Below are positions 39,245 through 52,268 of a DNA stretch of 64,000 nucleotides, in pieces. Origin of the DNA: Phymorhynchus buccinoides (lineage: Eukaryota > Mollusca > Gastropoda > Neogastropoda > Raphitomidae); the NCBI GenBank assembly GCA_017654935.2, contig CM065690.1:27704030-27768029 (forward strand). The letters run 5' to 3'. Below the pieces are notes generated by a model, which saw only the letters and a list, made by a program, of their open reading frames with translations, ran no database searches and was not told the origin of the DNA. A program made the position numbers and the translations under genes. Each line of letters starts with the position of its first letter. The first letter of the stretch is position 1.

Positions 39245-41528
39245 TTTTTGAATTTTGCTTGTGTGAACTGGTCGTGCCGGTCTTTCCCCCCGGCATCATG
39301 TCGCCTGTCGACCCTGTTCCCTCTTTAGTTCCTGTTGTTGTTTCGCCTGGCTCTCTCACACCCAAGCAAGGGCGTGATGAGAAAGCCAAGTTTCTTTCTG
39401 AATACCTTCTTCTAGTTGTAAAAAGGAATCTAAGCCCAAGTCGTCTAGCTCAAAGAAGATTCATTCTACCCCCACCCCCCCCTCTCCTAGTGTTGCACCT
39501 CAGGAGCAGGTGATTACTGTCGTAGATTCAGTTTAGATAGATTGTTAAAAGAGACAAGCTCTGTCCACCGTAAGACGGTGATCTCAGAGCTATTCTGCAC
39601 GAGTCACAACAGAACTTACTGATCTCAAATGTTAAAAATCAAACCAATTTCTAAAACGTTAAGACTATATCCTTTAAAAATTCAAATATCACAGACGGAG
39701 AAGTATCATTAAAAAGCTTGTCCAAAGGCATTTTGTCAAAATATTTATGCCTGACCTCACTGAGGTCGTCACACTCCGTTAGCACATGCTTAAGCGTATA
39801 AAAACAATCACAGCTAAAACAATAGGGACGTTCTTCACCCTTGAAAAGAAAAGAATGAGTTAAAAAACTATGACCGATGTGTAGTCTAGATAAAACAATT
39901 TCTTCCTTTCGATTTCCACAAACCGAGGGCAACCACTCTGAAAGGTCAGGAGGGATCTCATGCAGTTTATTTTCCGTTTCCTGATCCCAGTCATCTTGCC
40001 AAAGCCTTTTTACATACTTATTGACTAAAGGTTTTAAATCAGAGTATGGTAAGTTATGGGAGCGTTTGACAGGGTCATTAAGTGGGTTTTTTAGCACATA
40101 ACGTGTGACATTTATCCACCTTTTCATTGCCTCTTGTCGAGGAAATGATAGCGGGGTTTAGGAACAATGGTATGGTTCTAGTCCCCTCCTCTTCTTTGTC
40201 TTCTCATGTAGTCGAACCGAGGCCCACCTCGACTTTGACTAAACCGACAAAACAATCTGTACAGGAGTTTCTCACGGATGAAACTGGTTTCCCAGCTGAT
40301 CCTTACGGTCGGGACACTGACTCTGATCACTCCCACGACTATTTCGCTGTGAACGACGAAATTCAAGCCGTCATGTCGCCCGTTCAGTTGGCCCGCATGG
40401 AGTGGCACACCGGCATATCTACGCACGGTCGAACGGCACCGTTCTGCTTCTTCCCATCCCTTTTCTCTCTTTTACTATATATGCGACAACTTTGGACCAA
40501 CCAGCCGACCGACCAATTGACATAGTGAGTTATAGGTTTGTGGTCACCAGCTCTCTCGAAGAAAGCAGAAGAGATACTTCTTTGGGCTCAAACGAAGCAG
40601 ATCTCGATAACGGTGGAATACGTCCAACGAAATTGAACGTTCTGGCGGACCTCAGCAGGAGAGGACAGATCGTACCCATGGAGTGGACCATCGCTCTTCG
40701 GTCTTTCCTTCCTCTGTGGCATCTTTGGGGAAACCTCATGTAGATCTGTTCACCACGAAGTACAACAACAGGCTTCCAGTCTACGTGTAACCTATGCGGT
40801 ACCCCCAAGGCACTAGCGCGCAATGCCTTCTCAATCGCCTGGATAGGAATGCCGGCCTATGTGTATCCTCCAACATCTCTCCTCCCCATAGTGTGGAGAA
40901 GTACTGCCGCGACAAGCCTCGCTGATCATCATTGCCCCGTTTCTGGGACACCAGTCCCTGGTTTCCAGAACTCACAAGCCTATCTCTCGTTCCAAGCGTT
41001 CCATTACTACTCTCAAGAGACACTGTCCGGCTACAGGGCCACTTTAGTCAGTACGATCACTTTGGCTTTGGGGGCGAAACGCACTGAGAACCTTTCGGCG
41101 CTTCCCGTTTCGCATTTTTTGGATGCTGTATGCTTACAGGCTCCTTCCAGGATGATCCACGTCCCACAGTGGGACGTGTTCCTAGTTTTTAACTTCCTTA
41201 GGGATAGGTGTGAACCTCTGTCCTCTCTGTCCCTGAAGTTGTTGACTTTCAAGACTGTTTTTCTAGTGACCTTGGCCTCAGATAGAAAGATCAGTGGAGT
41301 GCACGCCTTCAGCGGACTCCCTAGAGACATGAGTTTTCGGATGACTTCTCCGTGGTCTCGATGACTTTCCTTCCTGAATTTCGGGCCAAAAATCAGCCAG
41401 GTGATGTTAGCTCTCCCCTAGTTCACATTGCTAGCCTATGTTCTGTCCTCGAACCTGATGATGCTGATCGTTTCCTGTGTCCTGTCAGGTCACTCAGGTT
41501 CTATCTCGCTCGAACTAAGCCCTTCCGT
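39245..41528 (+). pseudogene. DIRS-like tyrosine-recombinase retrotransposon relic
   Basis: A gag-like start (39298: MSPVDPVPSLVPVVVSPGS) is followed, after a LINE insertion, by more gag-like sequence (40127-40430). Then come the RNase H end and linker (LNVLADLSRRGQIVPMEWTI, ALRSFLPLWHLWG) and the recombinase domain (YRATLVSTITLALGAKRTEN, HVPQWDVFLVFNFLRDRCEP, LSLKLLTFKTVFLVTLASDR then KISGVHAFSGLP). The order gag, RT/RH, YR fits DIRS elements. Most of the RT is deleted, frames shift repeatedly, and the end is hidden by the N gap. Confidence 0.8.
39540..40127 (-). pseudogene. Second LINE, ORF2 C-terminus and 3' UTR, inserted in the DIRS relic
   Basis: 158 open codons (40127 down to 39651): YSDLKPLVNKYVKRLWQDDW, NRKEEIVLSRLHIGHSFLTH, SFLFKGEERPYCFSCDC and LKHVLTECDDLSEVRHKYF. 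This is the conserved C-terminal region of Jockey/RTE-like elements. The tail (TTTTAACAATCTATCT) differs from the other LINE family in the window, so it is a different element. Confidence 0.88.
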
Positions 41529-42028
41529 NNNNNNNNNNNNNNNNNNNNNNNNNNNNNNNNNNNNNNNNNNNNNNNNNNNNNNNNNNNNNNNNNNNNNNNN
41601 NNNNNNNNNNNNNNNNNNNNNNNNNNNNNNNNNNNNNNNNNNNNNNNNNNNNNNNNNNNNNNNNNNNNNNNNNNNNNNNNNNNNNNNNNNNNNNNNNNNN
41701 NNNNNNNNNNNNNNNNNNNNNNNNNNNNNNNNNNNNNNNNNNNNNNNNNNNNNNNNNNNNNNNNNNNNNNNNNNNNNNNNNNNNNNNNNNNNNNNNNNNN
41801 NNNNNNNNNNNNNNNNNNNNNNNNNNNNNNNNNNNNNNNNNNNNNNNNNNNNNNNNNNNNNNNNNNNNNNNNNNNNNNNNNNNNNNNNNNNNNNNNNNNN
41901 NNNNNNNNNNNNNNNNNNNNNNNNNNNNNNNNNNNNNNNNNNNNNNNNNNNNNNNNNNNNNNNNNNNNNNNNNNNNNNNNNNNNNNNNNNNNNNNNNNNN
42001 NNNNNNNNNNNNNNNNNNNNNNNNNNNN
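41529..42028. other. Assembly gap, 500 N
   Basis: Exactly 500 N, so the gap size is nominal. Open frames across it are artefacts. Confidence 0.99.
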
Positions 42029-42470
42029 ACACATTTTTTTCTCGAAACCTAAACTATTTTTTTGTGTGTTTTGGTTGAGTGCGTGGCCATGGTAATTGTG
42101 TTTTTCCATACCCTGGACTTTTGCCAGGTATATGGCAGCGAGAAAGTGTGTTTTTCCGTGGAAAAAAGCCAACTTTTTATCTCGAAAACTAAACTATTTT
42201 GGTTTTGTTTTTGTATCTCCCTGATTGTTTTTCATACCTTGGACCTTTGCAGTCATATGGCAGAGAAAGTGTCCGTAGAAAGCCCAAAAATATCTTGGAA
42301 ACTAAAACTAGTTTGGTTTGTTTTGTTAATCTCCCTGAATTGTTTTCCTACCGGACTTGTTTTCAAGTGGATATGCCTAATAGAAGGTGTTGGCGGAGAA
42401 AAGCTGGATACGAACAAAAATTTCTCGAAAACCTAAAAAACTATTTTTTTGTTGTTTTTTTTTTTTTTTT
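42029..42470. repeat. Degenerate tandem repeat of about 110-130 bp
   Basis: Recurring TCGAAAACCTAAACTATTTT, GTGTTTTTCCATACCCTGGA and CCTTTGCAGTCATATGGCAG-type blocks with many indels. Confidence 0.6.
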
Positions 42471-42686
42471 TTTCTTTTGTATTATTGTAATCCTGATAGT
42501 AACAATGAAAACTAAGAAACAATAAAAAAAGACATATTCCCCTGTTGTTTTATTCCTGGTCGTGTTTAACAGTTGCAAATTAAAGAAGCAGCTGATTTTT
42601 TCATCAGCATGTTTTATGTTTCGGTATGTTTTTTGCAAGTCCCAATCAAGAAATTAAATACGTGTTCCCCGAATTTTTTTTAAACG

Positions 42687-42746
42687 TGATATGCGGCTGA
42701 TTGGCCTTAGTTGTCCGACGGGGTTATAATTTTAAATCTTAATCAG
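42687..42746 (+). mobile_element. LINE 3'-end fragment, plus orientation
   Basis: TGGCCTTAGTTGTC, GGGGTTATAATTTTAAATC and TTAATC match the inverted LINE tail, with small indels. Confidence 0.7.
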
Positions 42747-44559
42747 AAATGTAATTTATCGCTCTTTTTTTGACTTACTTTGTCCCCCATGTTTTTTTGC
42801 TAAGATCAATTTTTTTCTGTTTTCCAGCGTGTCTTCCTGAAGAAATCCTGCTCGAAAACAAAAAGGCGTGTTTTCCAAACAGGGCTGCATGGCCGTTTTC
42901 CTGACTTCCGTGCTGACCTCTGGTGCCCCGCCATTTTGCCTCTGACCAGTGGGAACTTCATTCTTTGCTTCTGTGGTGTCCGTGGGGTGCATGTGAGGGG
43001 TTTTCGTTCCCCTTAACTCCATCGCAATCGAAATGATTTTACATTATTAAAAACCTCACAAATCCACTCCACCAGGCACACAAACAAAACATACTTAAAC
43101 AACGGAGAAAAAAGAATTTACAGGTTTTTTTTTTACTTCAGTTTTTTTCCATGGAAAAGTGGGTATTCAGACCTTTTTTTTATTAGAGGAATACTTTAAT
43201 AGAAATATCTGGGGAACAAAATCCATTTATTTAAATTAAAAAGTAAAACACCAAAACCCTACAACCAAAATTATACGTCCGTAAATGTTCAAGCGTGGAA
43301 AATTTCACAACACAATCGCTGCAAAATCTGCGATTGAGCGTCCAGGCGTTTTTTTTTTTTTTGCGTATAGACCTGTGGTCTGGTGCAGCCTTGTTTAGCC
43401 GCTCATGCCAGCCGAGCAAGGGGCCGACAAGTTGGGCGTTCCAAATACCCACCCCAACCTGACCACCGAGTGTTGAACCGACCGCCCCCCTTGGGAAGGG
43501 GGCAAAATCTACGCCCCGTCCCTCTTCCCCTACTCCTTCCATCATGCCTCTTGTGTTGAAGTTGAAGGTGAAGAAAAAATGAATGCGATTTTTTTTTGTT
43601 TTAAAGAGTATTGGTTATATTTTGTCAACTAATTTTCTTCTAAAAAAAGGCAGCACAAAGAACATGGAAAAAATTTGTCCCTGTTTTTGGTGCTAAAATC
43701 TTTTTTAAACCCGAGTTTTGTTGAACCTGGGTAACAGGGGAATTTTTTTTTCCTCCTCACTCTGTAGTTGCCTTGGCGGTCCCTTGAACTGGAGTTCTTC
43801 CTTTCGGATGAGAAAAACGATAAACCGAGGTCCCATGTGGCCCCCTCCACTTAGCACACGTTTTAAAACCGCAGTGGCACCGGAAAAGTTTGTAAGTTGT
43901 TGGTCAAATTTAACCCCCCCCCCCCCCCCCTTCTTTTCCTTCATCAGTCACACGTTTTAAAAGCCCGTGGCAACGAAAAGGGTTTTGTTTTTTTGGGGGG
44001 TTTCCCAAATTTTTTTTTTTTTTTGGGGGGGGGTTTTTTCCCCCAAAATTTACCCCCCCTGCCGCCCCCTTTTCCCTTTTTCTCATCCAGTCACACACAA
44101 AAATCGCAATGAAGAAAAACGTTGGGGTGGCGCGCCTCTGGCCTCCGACACCCTCAAACTCCCAGTGGGGAGCACCCGAAAATTTTTTCCAGAGACGCCC
44201 TCTGTCCTTAAGTTAGCTAATACAAAAAGTAACCTGGAGATCAGAACGCTTAGAAATTCTCAAACACTGTTTTGTTCTAATTTGTCTTTTTTCCATCATT
44301 TGAAAATGTTATTTTTTTTTTTTGGAAGTGCAATGAAAAAGATTAGGACCGAGTTGACCATAAAAAACAGGCTCCCCATTGCCACTCTCCTAAGTTTTTT
44401 TTACTGCTGAGATGTGACAGAAACAATTCAGTTTATATCCTTCCAAAAATGGCATGTGTTGTGTGGTTCAGCCGTCCATATGAATAACCTTTCCCAACTG
44501 GATTTTTTTTCCCATTTTTATCATTTTAGTTAGCAAACATGACAGTTTTTTATTTTTTT
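42747..44559. other. Low-quality, homopolymer-rich sequence
   Basis: No gene could be supported. Runs of T, C and G at 43910-44060 and repeated CACACGTTTTAAAA blocks (43856 and 43950) suggest a noisy tandem repeat of roughly 95 bp. Confidence 0.5.
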
Positions 44560-45110
44560 TTGTTTCTATTGTTTCTAGGATACTTTTGTGATTTCTGTGT
44601 TTCATGGAAAGCTTTTGTGTTTTCTATATATTCAGGTGAGGAGCAAATTTAATGCAGATTAAGGCCCCCAAAATTTAAAAAATTTGCATTCGGCTGATGT
44701 ATTTCTGTGAACTTTTTTGTTTCTATTATTTCTGAACTTTTTTTTTGCTTTGGGCTATTGTTTGCAAAGGGATACTCTAGGTTTATGTTTCCACTATTGT
44801 TTTGCAGGAAGCTAGTTTGTTTCTATTTGTTTCAGGAAGCTAGTTTTGTTTGCTATTGTTTCGCAGGGAATCTATTTGTTTCTATTGTTTTCATGGACTA
44901 TGGTGTTTGTTTAAGCTATTGTTTGTTTGTTTTTTCCTTACTGTTCTTTGGCATTTTAGGTCAGGAACGTTGTGTACCTTGTTTTTGTATGTTTGTCCTC
45001 AGTTGGTACTTTTTTATTGTTTCTTTTTTGTTGTGTTTGGGTATTGTGTGTTATTATTCTTTGCTTTTGTGTGCTCTTTGTTTCTATTGTCCGCCTAGGG
45101 ACGTATTTTG
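44560..45110. repeat. Degenerate TTTGTTTCTATTGTTT-type repeats
   Basis: The motif TTTCTATTGTTT followed by AGGAAGCTAGT-like sequence recurs about every 30-40 bp with many indels. Confidence 0.6.
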
Positions 45111-48100
45111 GGTGATGCAGTATTCAGGACTTTTTTGAGGGTATCGTCTTTGTGTTTTCCCATCGTGCATCGACAACCTGTGAACATAAAAAACCACAAT
45201 AATGTAGATAAACAACATTTTTTTGTTCTTTAATGGGCTGAATGATGGTGTAATCACGTCTTTGGGGTGGTCGTGGTGTGGGTTGTGTTGGCTGCTTTTT
45301 TTATCCTGTTCAGTTTTGTTTACCGATGTATGTTTTTTTGTTCGAAGTTCCAGACTATGCTGTAAATTTACAGGCATCATACGCTATTGTCGTGAGGATT
45401 TCAGAGGATTTAGATAGTCTGAGCAATTAGTTATCAATTATACATGTTTTTTTTTTTTTTTTATGGCTTTTTACATTTTTTTTATGATGTTGATGCCTTG
45501 TTTTTTGTGGACTATTGTTTAAAAACAACAATGTAGTCATTTGTTTCAGTTTGATGTCTTTTTTATATCATCTAGGGGGTGATGTGAGAGACAATATAAG
45601 GGGTGCCTTAAATACCAAGGTTTTTTGTTGCACGTCTCATTATCCCGGCAGAGAGCAACGAAGACTAATAACAAAAACGAACTGAACCATGGTAAAACCA
45701 AACCAAGGACCGGGGGCATAAAAACAACAAAATGCAACTGCGGACACAAGGCGGTCTATTGGATCTGTGTGCTGATGCATCGCAGATGCCAAATTTCGGC
45801 ACGCCAATGTTCACCAACGGACCTATTATGCCCCAGAACATCGCCAGAACCCGTTCTAGTAAGCAAAACTTTAGATATAACCACACAGGAAAAACATGAC
45901 AGCCACAATATGTCATCGTCACATCTTGTCAAACTTAGAAAAAGACAAAAAAAAAAAAAAAATACAAAAAAAAATAATAAAAAAAAAAAAAAACCAAAAC
46001 GCATGGTCTTCAGTAGGATTGGACTTGCTAGACAAGCTATTTTGATTGAGTGATATTGCGTGGTTAATTGGGGGTTTGTCAGATGGGGGAGGGGGTGGTT
46101 ATTATGGGGTTTTCGACAGATTCCTGCACAACAAAATTGTAGGGTTGAAATCTGTTCTGAAGCGTGCAAGTAATGGTTGTAGTTCTGTAAAAAAAATTGC
46201 GAAAAAGAATATTACTGGCTTGCCAGAACGTTGTATTCTGGGTTCAACAGTAATGGCGTCTGTGTAAAGAACTCAGAAATAAAAAAGAGTACGGTAATCC
46301 ACGTCAATGGGATACGGAAGATGGTGGCTGAGTGGAGTTGGACAAGCAATCAAAAACGCAAGGCCTGCGAAGTGTCGCGACCCGATAAAGCAGGTGACTT
46401 CGTCAAACGCACTGATTTCAATGCTTCTTACCGCACATGCCCGCGAGCGCGCTACGGACCACAAGGTCCCTTAAAAAACATTGCCCAGAGCGTGTGGGCT
46501 GTCAAGCGCACTCTGTGTCCTTGTTCACTTGGGCTGCTAACCATCGGAGAAATGCCTAGGCGTCCCTAGATTGCCGCGTAGTTTTGCCGTGTTGATGGTG
46601 CTGGGCCAAGTGAAGCTAACCAACAGACACAACACTAGAGGAATGACCTCAAACATGATATGATCCTCCCATTGTTCCCACCCCATCTTCAGCCCTTCCG
46701 TCCCACCGTTTCTGTATGTTCTCGCGGTATTCAATTTTTCACTGGTCTCCGATCATTTACACGGATACCATGCAATTAAAAAAAAACCACTGTCCCGAAT
46801 CAAACAAACAAAAAAATATGGATTTGTTTTAAACAAGGAAAACAATAATTATTGCAGAACGGTCCACAAAAAAAACAGGAGAATTCTTTGGGAACATGAC
46901 AGGAGTGAGAACACATAATAGATTATACACCTGGACAGACGGAAAAAACGACTATACTCAAAGAAAGGAGGAAAACATACAAGGGAGGAATATGTTAGCA
47001 CAAGAAGAAGATGACAAATTACACACTGGAAGTACAGTCATAAGAATAGACGCCAAGGTCCGGAGTAGCTTTGTCCCATCTCACGTGGTATCTTACCAGA
47101 GACTGTGACAGTTTTTCCAAGGTGCTTCAAACAAACATAAACCACCTTATTGAGGCGACGGTGCAGAGTTCTATGTTGATTTTGTTAGTGTATCTTTCGA
47201 TATGATTATGACTGTTCCAGCTAATACTGTTTTTTGAAACCATATACTGAGACTCATTGTGTCATTTATTCTTAATACAAAAAAATAGTTACCACTTTAG
47301 TAAGAAAATATGACTTAAGTCACACTTTGGACGACTGATTTAACATTACTTGTGGGCTGCATCATGATAATTAATAATAATAACAAAAAAGCCGCTTATT
47401 GTTGTTTTTAAATTTTTGATAATAATAAGCAAAGAGTCTTCCTCTACCTATTATTTCTAAATTTTTTATAAGCTATTATGTTTAATTTTTTTTGAGAATT
47501 AAAGGCAGCTAAATAAGAGGTTGAAATTTTTAAAATTTAAATAATGTTTAGCTTTTGGTATTTATAATTAGAATTTATTAATATTTAGCAGGTATAAGTT
47601 AAAGTTGAAACGAAGTGTACATAGAGCTAACTTTGTGAAGATCTTTTTGGTATTTAAATTTAAATTTTTAAGCAATTTTGAACAAATTTTAAATTTCTTT
47701 TTTTTCTCCAATTCATTTGTTAAGGTCTTTTTTTATAAGAAAAATTTTAATTATAATTATTTAAAAATATTTAATTAGATTATAAAATTACGATACAAAG
47801 TAGAGTTTTACAATTAGACCATGATATCTTTATAGTTTACTATAAAACGAAGGGGACTGAAGAGAAAAGAGGTGGGGGGGTATGAAAAACGGACACTACA
47901 CAAACTGAATGACAAGTTTCGCTGGCTAACCCAGTGTCGCATGTATGGCGATGAGCTTGTCACTATGTTCTACCGTCCCATTCTTTGTTTTTTTATAGTG
48001 GGCTGCTGCCACGTCCTTTTCTGATATGACTTAATTGGCCAGAAAACAAACTGAACGTGTTCTGGAAGTTTGAACTACAGTGTGAAAACAGCTAGCAGAA

Positions 48101-50846
48101 GGCGTAGTTCGGAAAAAAAAAAGTAAAAAATTATCCATGCTGTGTGCCGCAGGGCTCGCCAAAGAGAAAAATAAAAAAGATAAGTCACCTCATTCATTCG
48201 CTCAAACGCCAGAAAATGGAAAATGGCTTAGATCTTCGCGGTATCCAGCCCAGGGGAAACACGTCAATCGGGTATCGAGGAAATTATTTTGTTATTTTTG
48301 GAAGGAGGTCTTGGTCCCCGGCACGATTTTTTTTTTGAATTTTTGGGGACCACCATCATCGAGGAATATTGCTGCGAAAGGTTCCTGGTCCTCATTCCGT
48401 CCCTGCTTGATGGTTGTTTTCCGCTGAAGAAGATTGAAAAGGCTAGGGTCAACGGCCGCATGCTCATTCAGATGATGAAAGGCGTATCCTAGTGCGCTCA
48501 GTTACCATAAGAGGAACGCTTAGGTAAAAGAGGAGGATTGTTGAAAGTGGCCTTCCTCTTACTGAACTGATTATGCAACAAAAGAGAAATGGTTTAGGGT
48601 CTTTCGGTTCTATGTTTCTGTAGTTAGAGATGCGGCGCTCTCCTGGGTAAATAAATAAAAAAAAAGTAATGTAAAAAAAATAAATAAAAAAGCGTGATGC
48701 TGGGTGCTCTGGCATGGAGGAAAAAAGTATAAAAGTTCAAGGGGAAGTTGTTTTTCCTGAAATTATAATACATTTGATAAAAAGAAATCATAAAAAAAAA
48801 AAAACAAAAAAATTGGCATAAATTTTTTTATTTTTGGGGCACTAAAAAAAAAATGCTATCTAAAAGAATGAAAAAAAAATGCTTAACTAAAAAATGACAA
48901 AAAAACAAAAAAAAAATCCAGTCGTTAAAACACTATTGACAAAAAACAAAAAAAAAAAAAAAAAAATTTGCCTGGACAAAACGGCATATAGGGAGCATGG
49001 AGATTCCTTACGCAGAGGAGACTGGGGGCACTTAATTGGGTCCAGCGCTTAAAGAAAACAAAACATGCGTTCGGAGGAGATACAGATAAACCGAGTGAAC
49101 AGACGATAAAAAAAACACAAAAGAATCTTAGAAATATACTGGGTTTAAAGTTTAACTGGTGTCTTGTGTGTGAAGCATAATACAGGGGAACTTATTCAAT
49201 AAAAAGTTGTTTGTATGCGTTTCGCCCCTGTGCATGTTTTTTTTGAAAGATTATGGCAGATTAGCTATAGTAGCAATACAATGATGGAAACTGAAATATG
49301 AACCGATGGCTTAGTCTACAGCGCGATAAAAGCCGCACATTATACCACATTATGATATGTGGCGATGGCCTTTGTATTATTCCCCTTTTTCCGTTAGCGC
49401 AGATCTCCCTCTAGAAGGCTTTGTATGAAAATATAATCATATTCAGGACGATTGATGCCGCTGAGCCTTATGCAGCGTTATAATGGCTCCAGATAACCAT
49501 GGAATACGAGCTCAGGCTTCTCATCTCGCCCTCGGAAAAAAAAAAAAAAAAAGTTTGCCCTGGGTTTATAAAATAGTGCTTACTGTTGGTCATTAAAAAA
49601 AATGCTTTTGGCGGCTTTTTACAGTTGGGCGGACTTCCTTCGGTATGCCCTCCCTAAATATTCTGGTTTGCGGTCTTTTGAATTGTCGTGATGCGATGAC
49701 TAGCTTATTTGGCATTATTGCTTTCTTTGGTCACCGCTCCGCATAGTTTGTCGTCATGTTCTTGTGCGCCTTACCCCGGAATTTTTGCTTGCCACCTCAC
49801 CCAGAGTATTTACCCCACACCCGATAGTGAAAATGCAGAGATAGGACGGCGACAAACATTCCTGGCGAAAGGAATTTTTTTCTCCACTTGTTTTTGTGTG
49901 TTGTTCCAAAACAATTGTTTGGCATAAGAATCGGCACTGGATTTGTAGGCAGTATTATGAGGAAATTCTATCTCACAGCAGATCTGTAAGGGCTTAAAAA
50001 AAAATAGTCTAAATGTAGGATGAATGCGATTTTATTCAAAAAAAAAATCTGCAGTTGCATATAGCTGTTATGTTTTTTGCATTGTCTTTCTGTCACTAGG
50101 GCCTAACTTGTGCAAGTTGTCTTTTGAGTACGCAGCAGTAATATCGCTGAGCATATAGAGGGACAACTTTTTCTTAAAAAAAAACCTTCACCGCGCTCGA
50201 ATTTGGCGTAGAAAAAATAAAGAATGAAAAAAAGAAAAACGCCATCCGAAAGTGGGTTAGGGCTAGATAAATGCCACAGAACCGTGAAAGCGGAATCAAT
50301 CTGTTTTTTTTTTCGTTATATCTATGCCCATGATTGTGTGGCGCCCGGTTCATCTTGGGTTGATGTTAGAAAAAAAAATTAGAAATTTCACGTCTGGTTA
50401 TTTCTGTTATATTTTTTAGCACAAAATGGGGAGCCACGTTTGCGGGTCTGCTACTCCCATTTATTTAGGGGCCTGTCAAGCACCCCCGTGATCTACTATC
50501 TCAGGACTGCAATGACGAAGGCGTGAAACATCATGCATCTCTCAATCTCGAGCGCTAGACAATAGAGGAAATACTGCGCTTATGGTCTTTCGATTGCATC
50601 GGCTTATGTGCTTAGTCTTGTTCAGGTTTTTTTTAAAGTAGCGGGTAAACGCTTATATTAAAAAACGGCTTGTAGTCCGATAATTACGGTAGCGGTCATC
50701 ACAATGCTTAGCATATTTGCCTGGGGGGGGGGGGGAAAAATGAAACAATTTTCGCAATGATGGTTACAAGTCAATCCTGGGGAGGGGCTAGTTTTTTCCC
50801 CCCCCAGACCATTTTTTAAAAATTATGATGAAAAAGAGCCTATATT
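45111..50846. other. Unassigned, low-complexity sequence
   Basis: AT-rich and homopolymer-rich tracts (for example 47350-47800 and 48770-48965) alternate with ordinary sequence. The only exon-like piece noticed is 48343-48491. No gene or element could be supported. Confidence 0.4.
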
Positions 50847-50884
50847 TATTTTTTTTTTTTTTTGTTTTTTTTTTTTTTTTTTTT

Positions 50885-50921
<37 letters not shown>

Positions 50922-50935
50922 TTTTTATTTTTTTA

Positions 50936-51005
<70 letters not shown>

Positions 51006-51112
51006 TTTTTTTTTTTTTTTTTTTTTTTTTTATTTATGAGCCCCACGCACTGCTTTTTTTTCTATTTTGCGCGAAGGTAGTATGCGTTTTTTTTTGACAG
51101 AGAGAAAAGTGA

Positions 51113-51144
<32 letters not shown>

Positions 51145-51188
51145 GCGACACGCCCTTTTTGAAATGTTTTTTTTTTTTTTTTGTTTTT

Positions 51189-51256
<68 letters not shown>

Positions 51257-51300
51257 TTTTTTCTATTTTTTTTTTTTCTGTTTTTTTTTTTTTTTTTTGG
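50847..51300. repeat. Poly-T tracts with sporadic G/C
   Basis: Three blocks (50847-51030, 51118-51144, 51167-51298) of almost pure T. Phe-rich frames here are artefacts. This is likely a sequencing or consensus artefact rather than a biological array. Confidence 0.85.
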
Positions 51301-51930
51301 GGGGTGTGTGGTTGTGTTTTATTCTAGGGGGGCGTGCTGAATCTGCCGTGTACCTGAAGGAACACAGCTAGGCTTGTGCAGCGTTTCGCATTAGTCACTG
51401 TCTGTTTCCGGCCTGATGCCTCACATTCGCTCCCAGTCCTCATGGGTTTTGTGCACGCCACGCCCTGTTGCGTTCACACCAACAGCGCCCAGTCAATGGG
51501 CAGGGGGAAGGGTCATTCTCGCTTGAGTGGTCTATCGCTCTGTGAACTGAGATAAAGAGAGAATTCGCCGTCCAAACCGGCCTACGGGTCCGTGGGTGAG
51601 TTCGGAAAAGACAGTGGACAACGACTCCTGTTTCAACTCTCCCCGAATCTGCCGTTTCTTCATCCTGTGTGGTTCAGTGGAATTTGGTATTTTGTTATGG
51701 TTGTTGAAGTCATTGCCGTTATTTTGTTGTTTTTTTTTGAGAGATTGGGGTTATGTCCCCCCATGGGCGAAGGTTTGTTTCTCCCAGAGTCCACCTATCC
51801 CTCTAACATTTTAGCCCCTCTGTTATTGGGGAGGTCACATATGTCCCACCCAGTACGTTGTCTGAAACTGGCAACCAAATTTATGAAGACATGCCTCCTT
51901 ATGTGATTTTTCATCCTTTATGAAATTATC
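51301..51930. other. Unassigned sequence
   Basis: It has ordinary base composition. The open frames at 51592-51906 are not recognised. Confidence 0.4.
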
Positions 51931-51945
51931 TTCCGTCTTTTTTTT

Positions 51946-52268
51946 CCTGCGTTACCAGGCCCTAAATGCCATAGTGGTAAGGTAGTCCCGGTTTTTTTTT
52001 TCAGTTTTTCACTGGGTCTCCCTGCTTTGCTACAGCCACCAACCATTCCGATTTTTGGAGGCGCTCAAGAGAAACTAATATTGTTTTTTTGTTTGAAAAA
52101 AGGCAGAGAAAATTGGGCCCAAAGATATTAGAATGACATAAAGTAAAAGGGGAAAACGAACCATAAAGTCAGTGAGTAAGGTGACATATTTTGAAGTTTA
52201 ACAACAAGCTGTCATAAGGTGGGTGGACTAGTTTTGTATGAAAAGAACCCCCCCGTTAAATCCCCATA
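51946..52268 (-). repeat. SINE-like family, copy 8 (type A, heavily corrupted)
   Basis: CTGCGTTACCAGGCC, CATTCCGATTTTTGGAGGCG, AAAAAAGGCAGAGAAAATTG, AAGGTGGGTGGACTAGTTTT and the CCCCCCCGTTAAATCCCCAT end are in order but with many indels compared with the other copies. Confidence 0.75.

Noticed and set aside
41352..42172. Frames spanning the gap
   Set aside because: They are open only because N codons are not stops.
50825..51371. Poly-Phe frames
   Set aside because: Homopolymer T tracts, likely artefactual.
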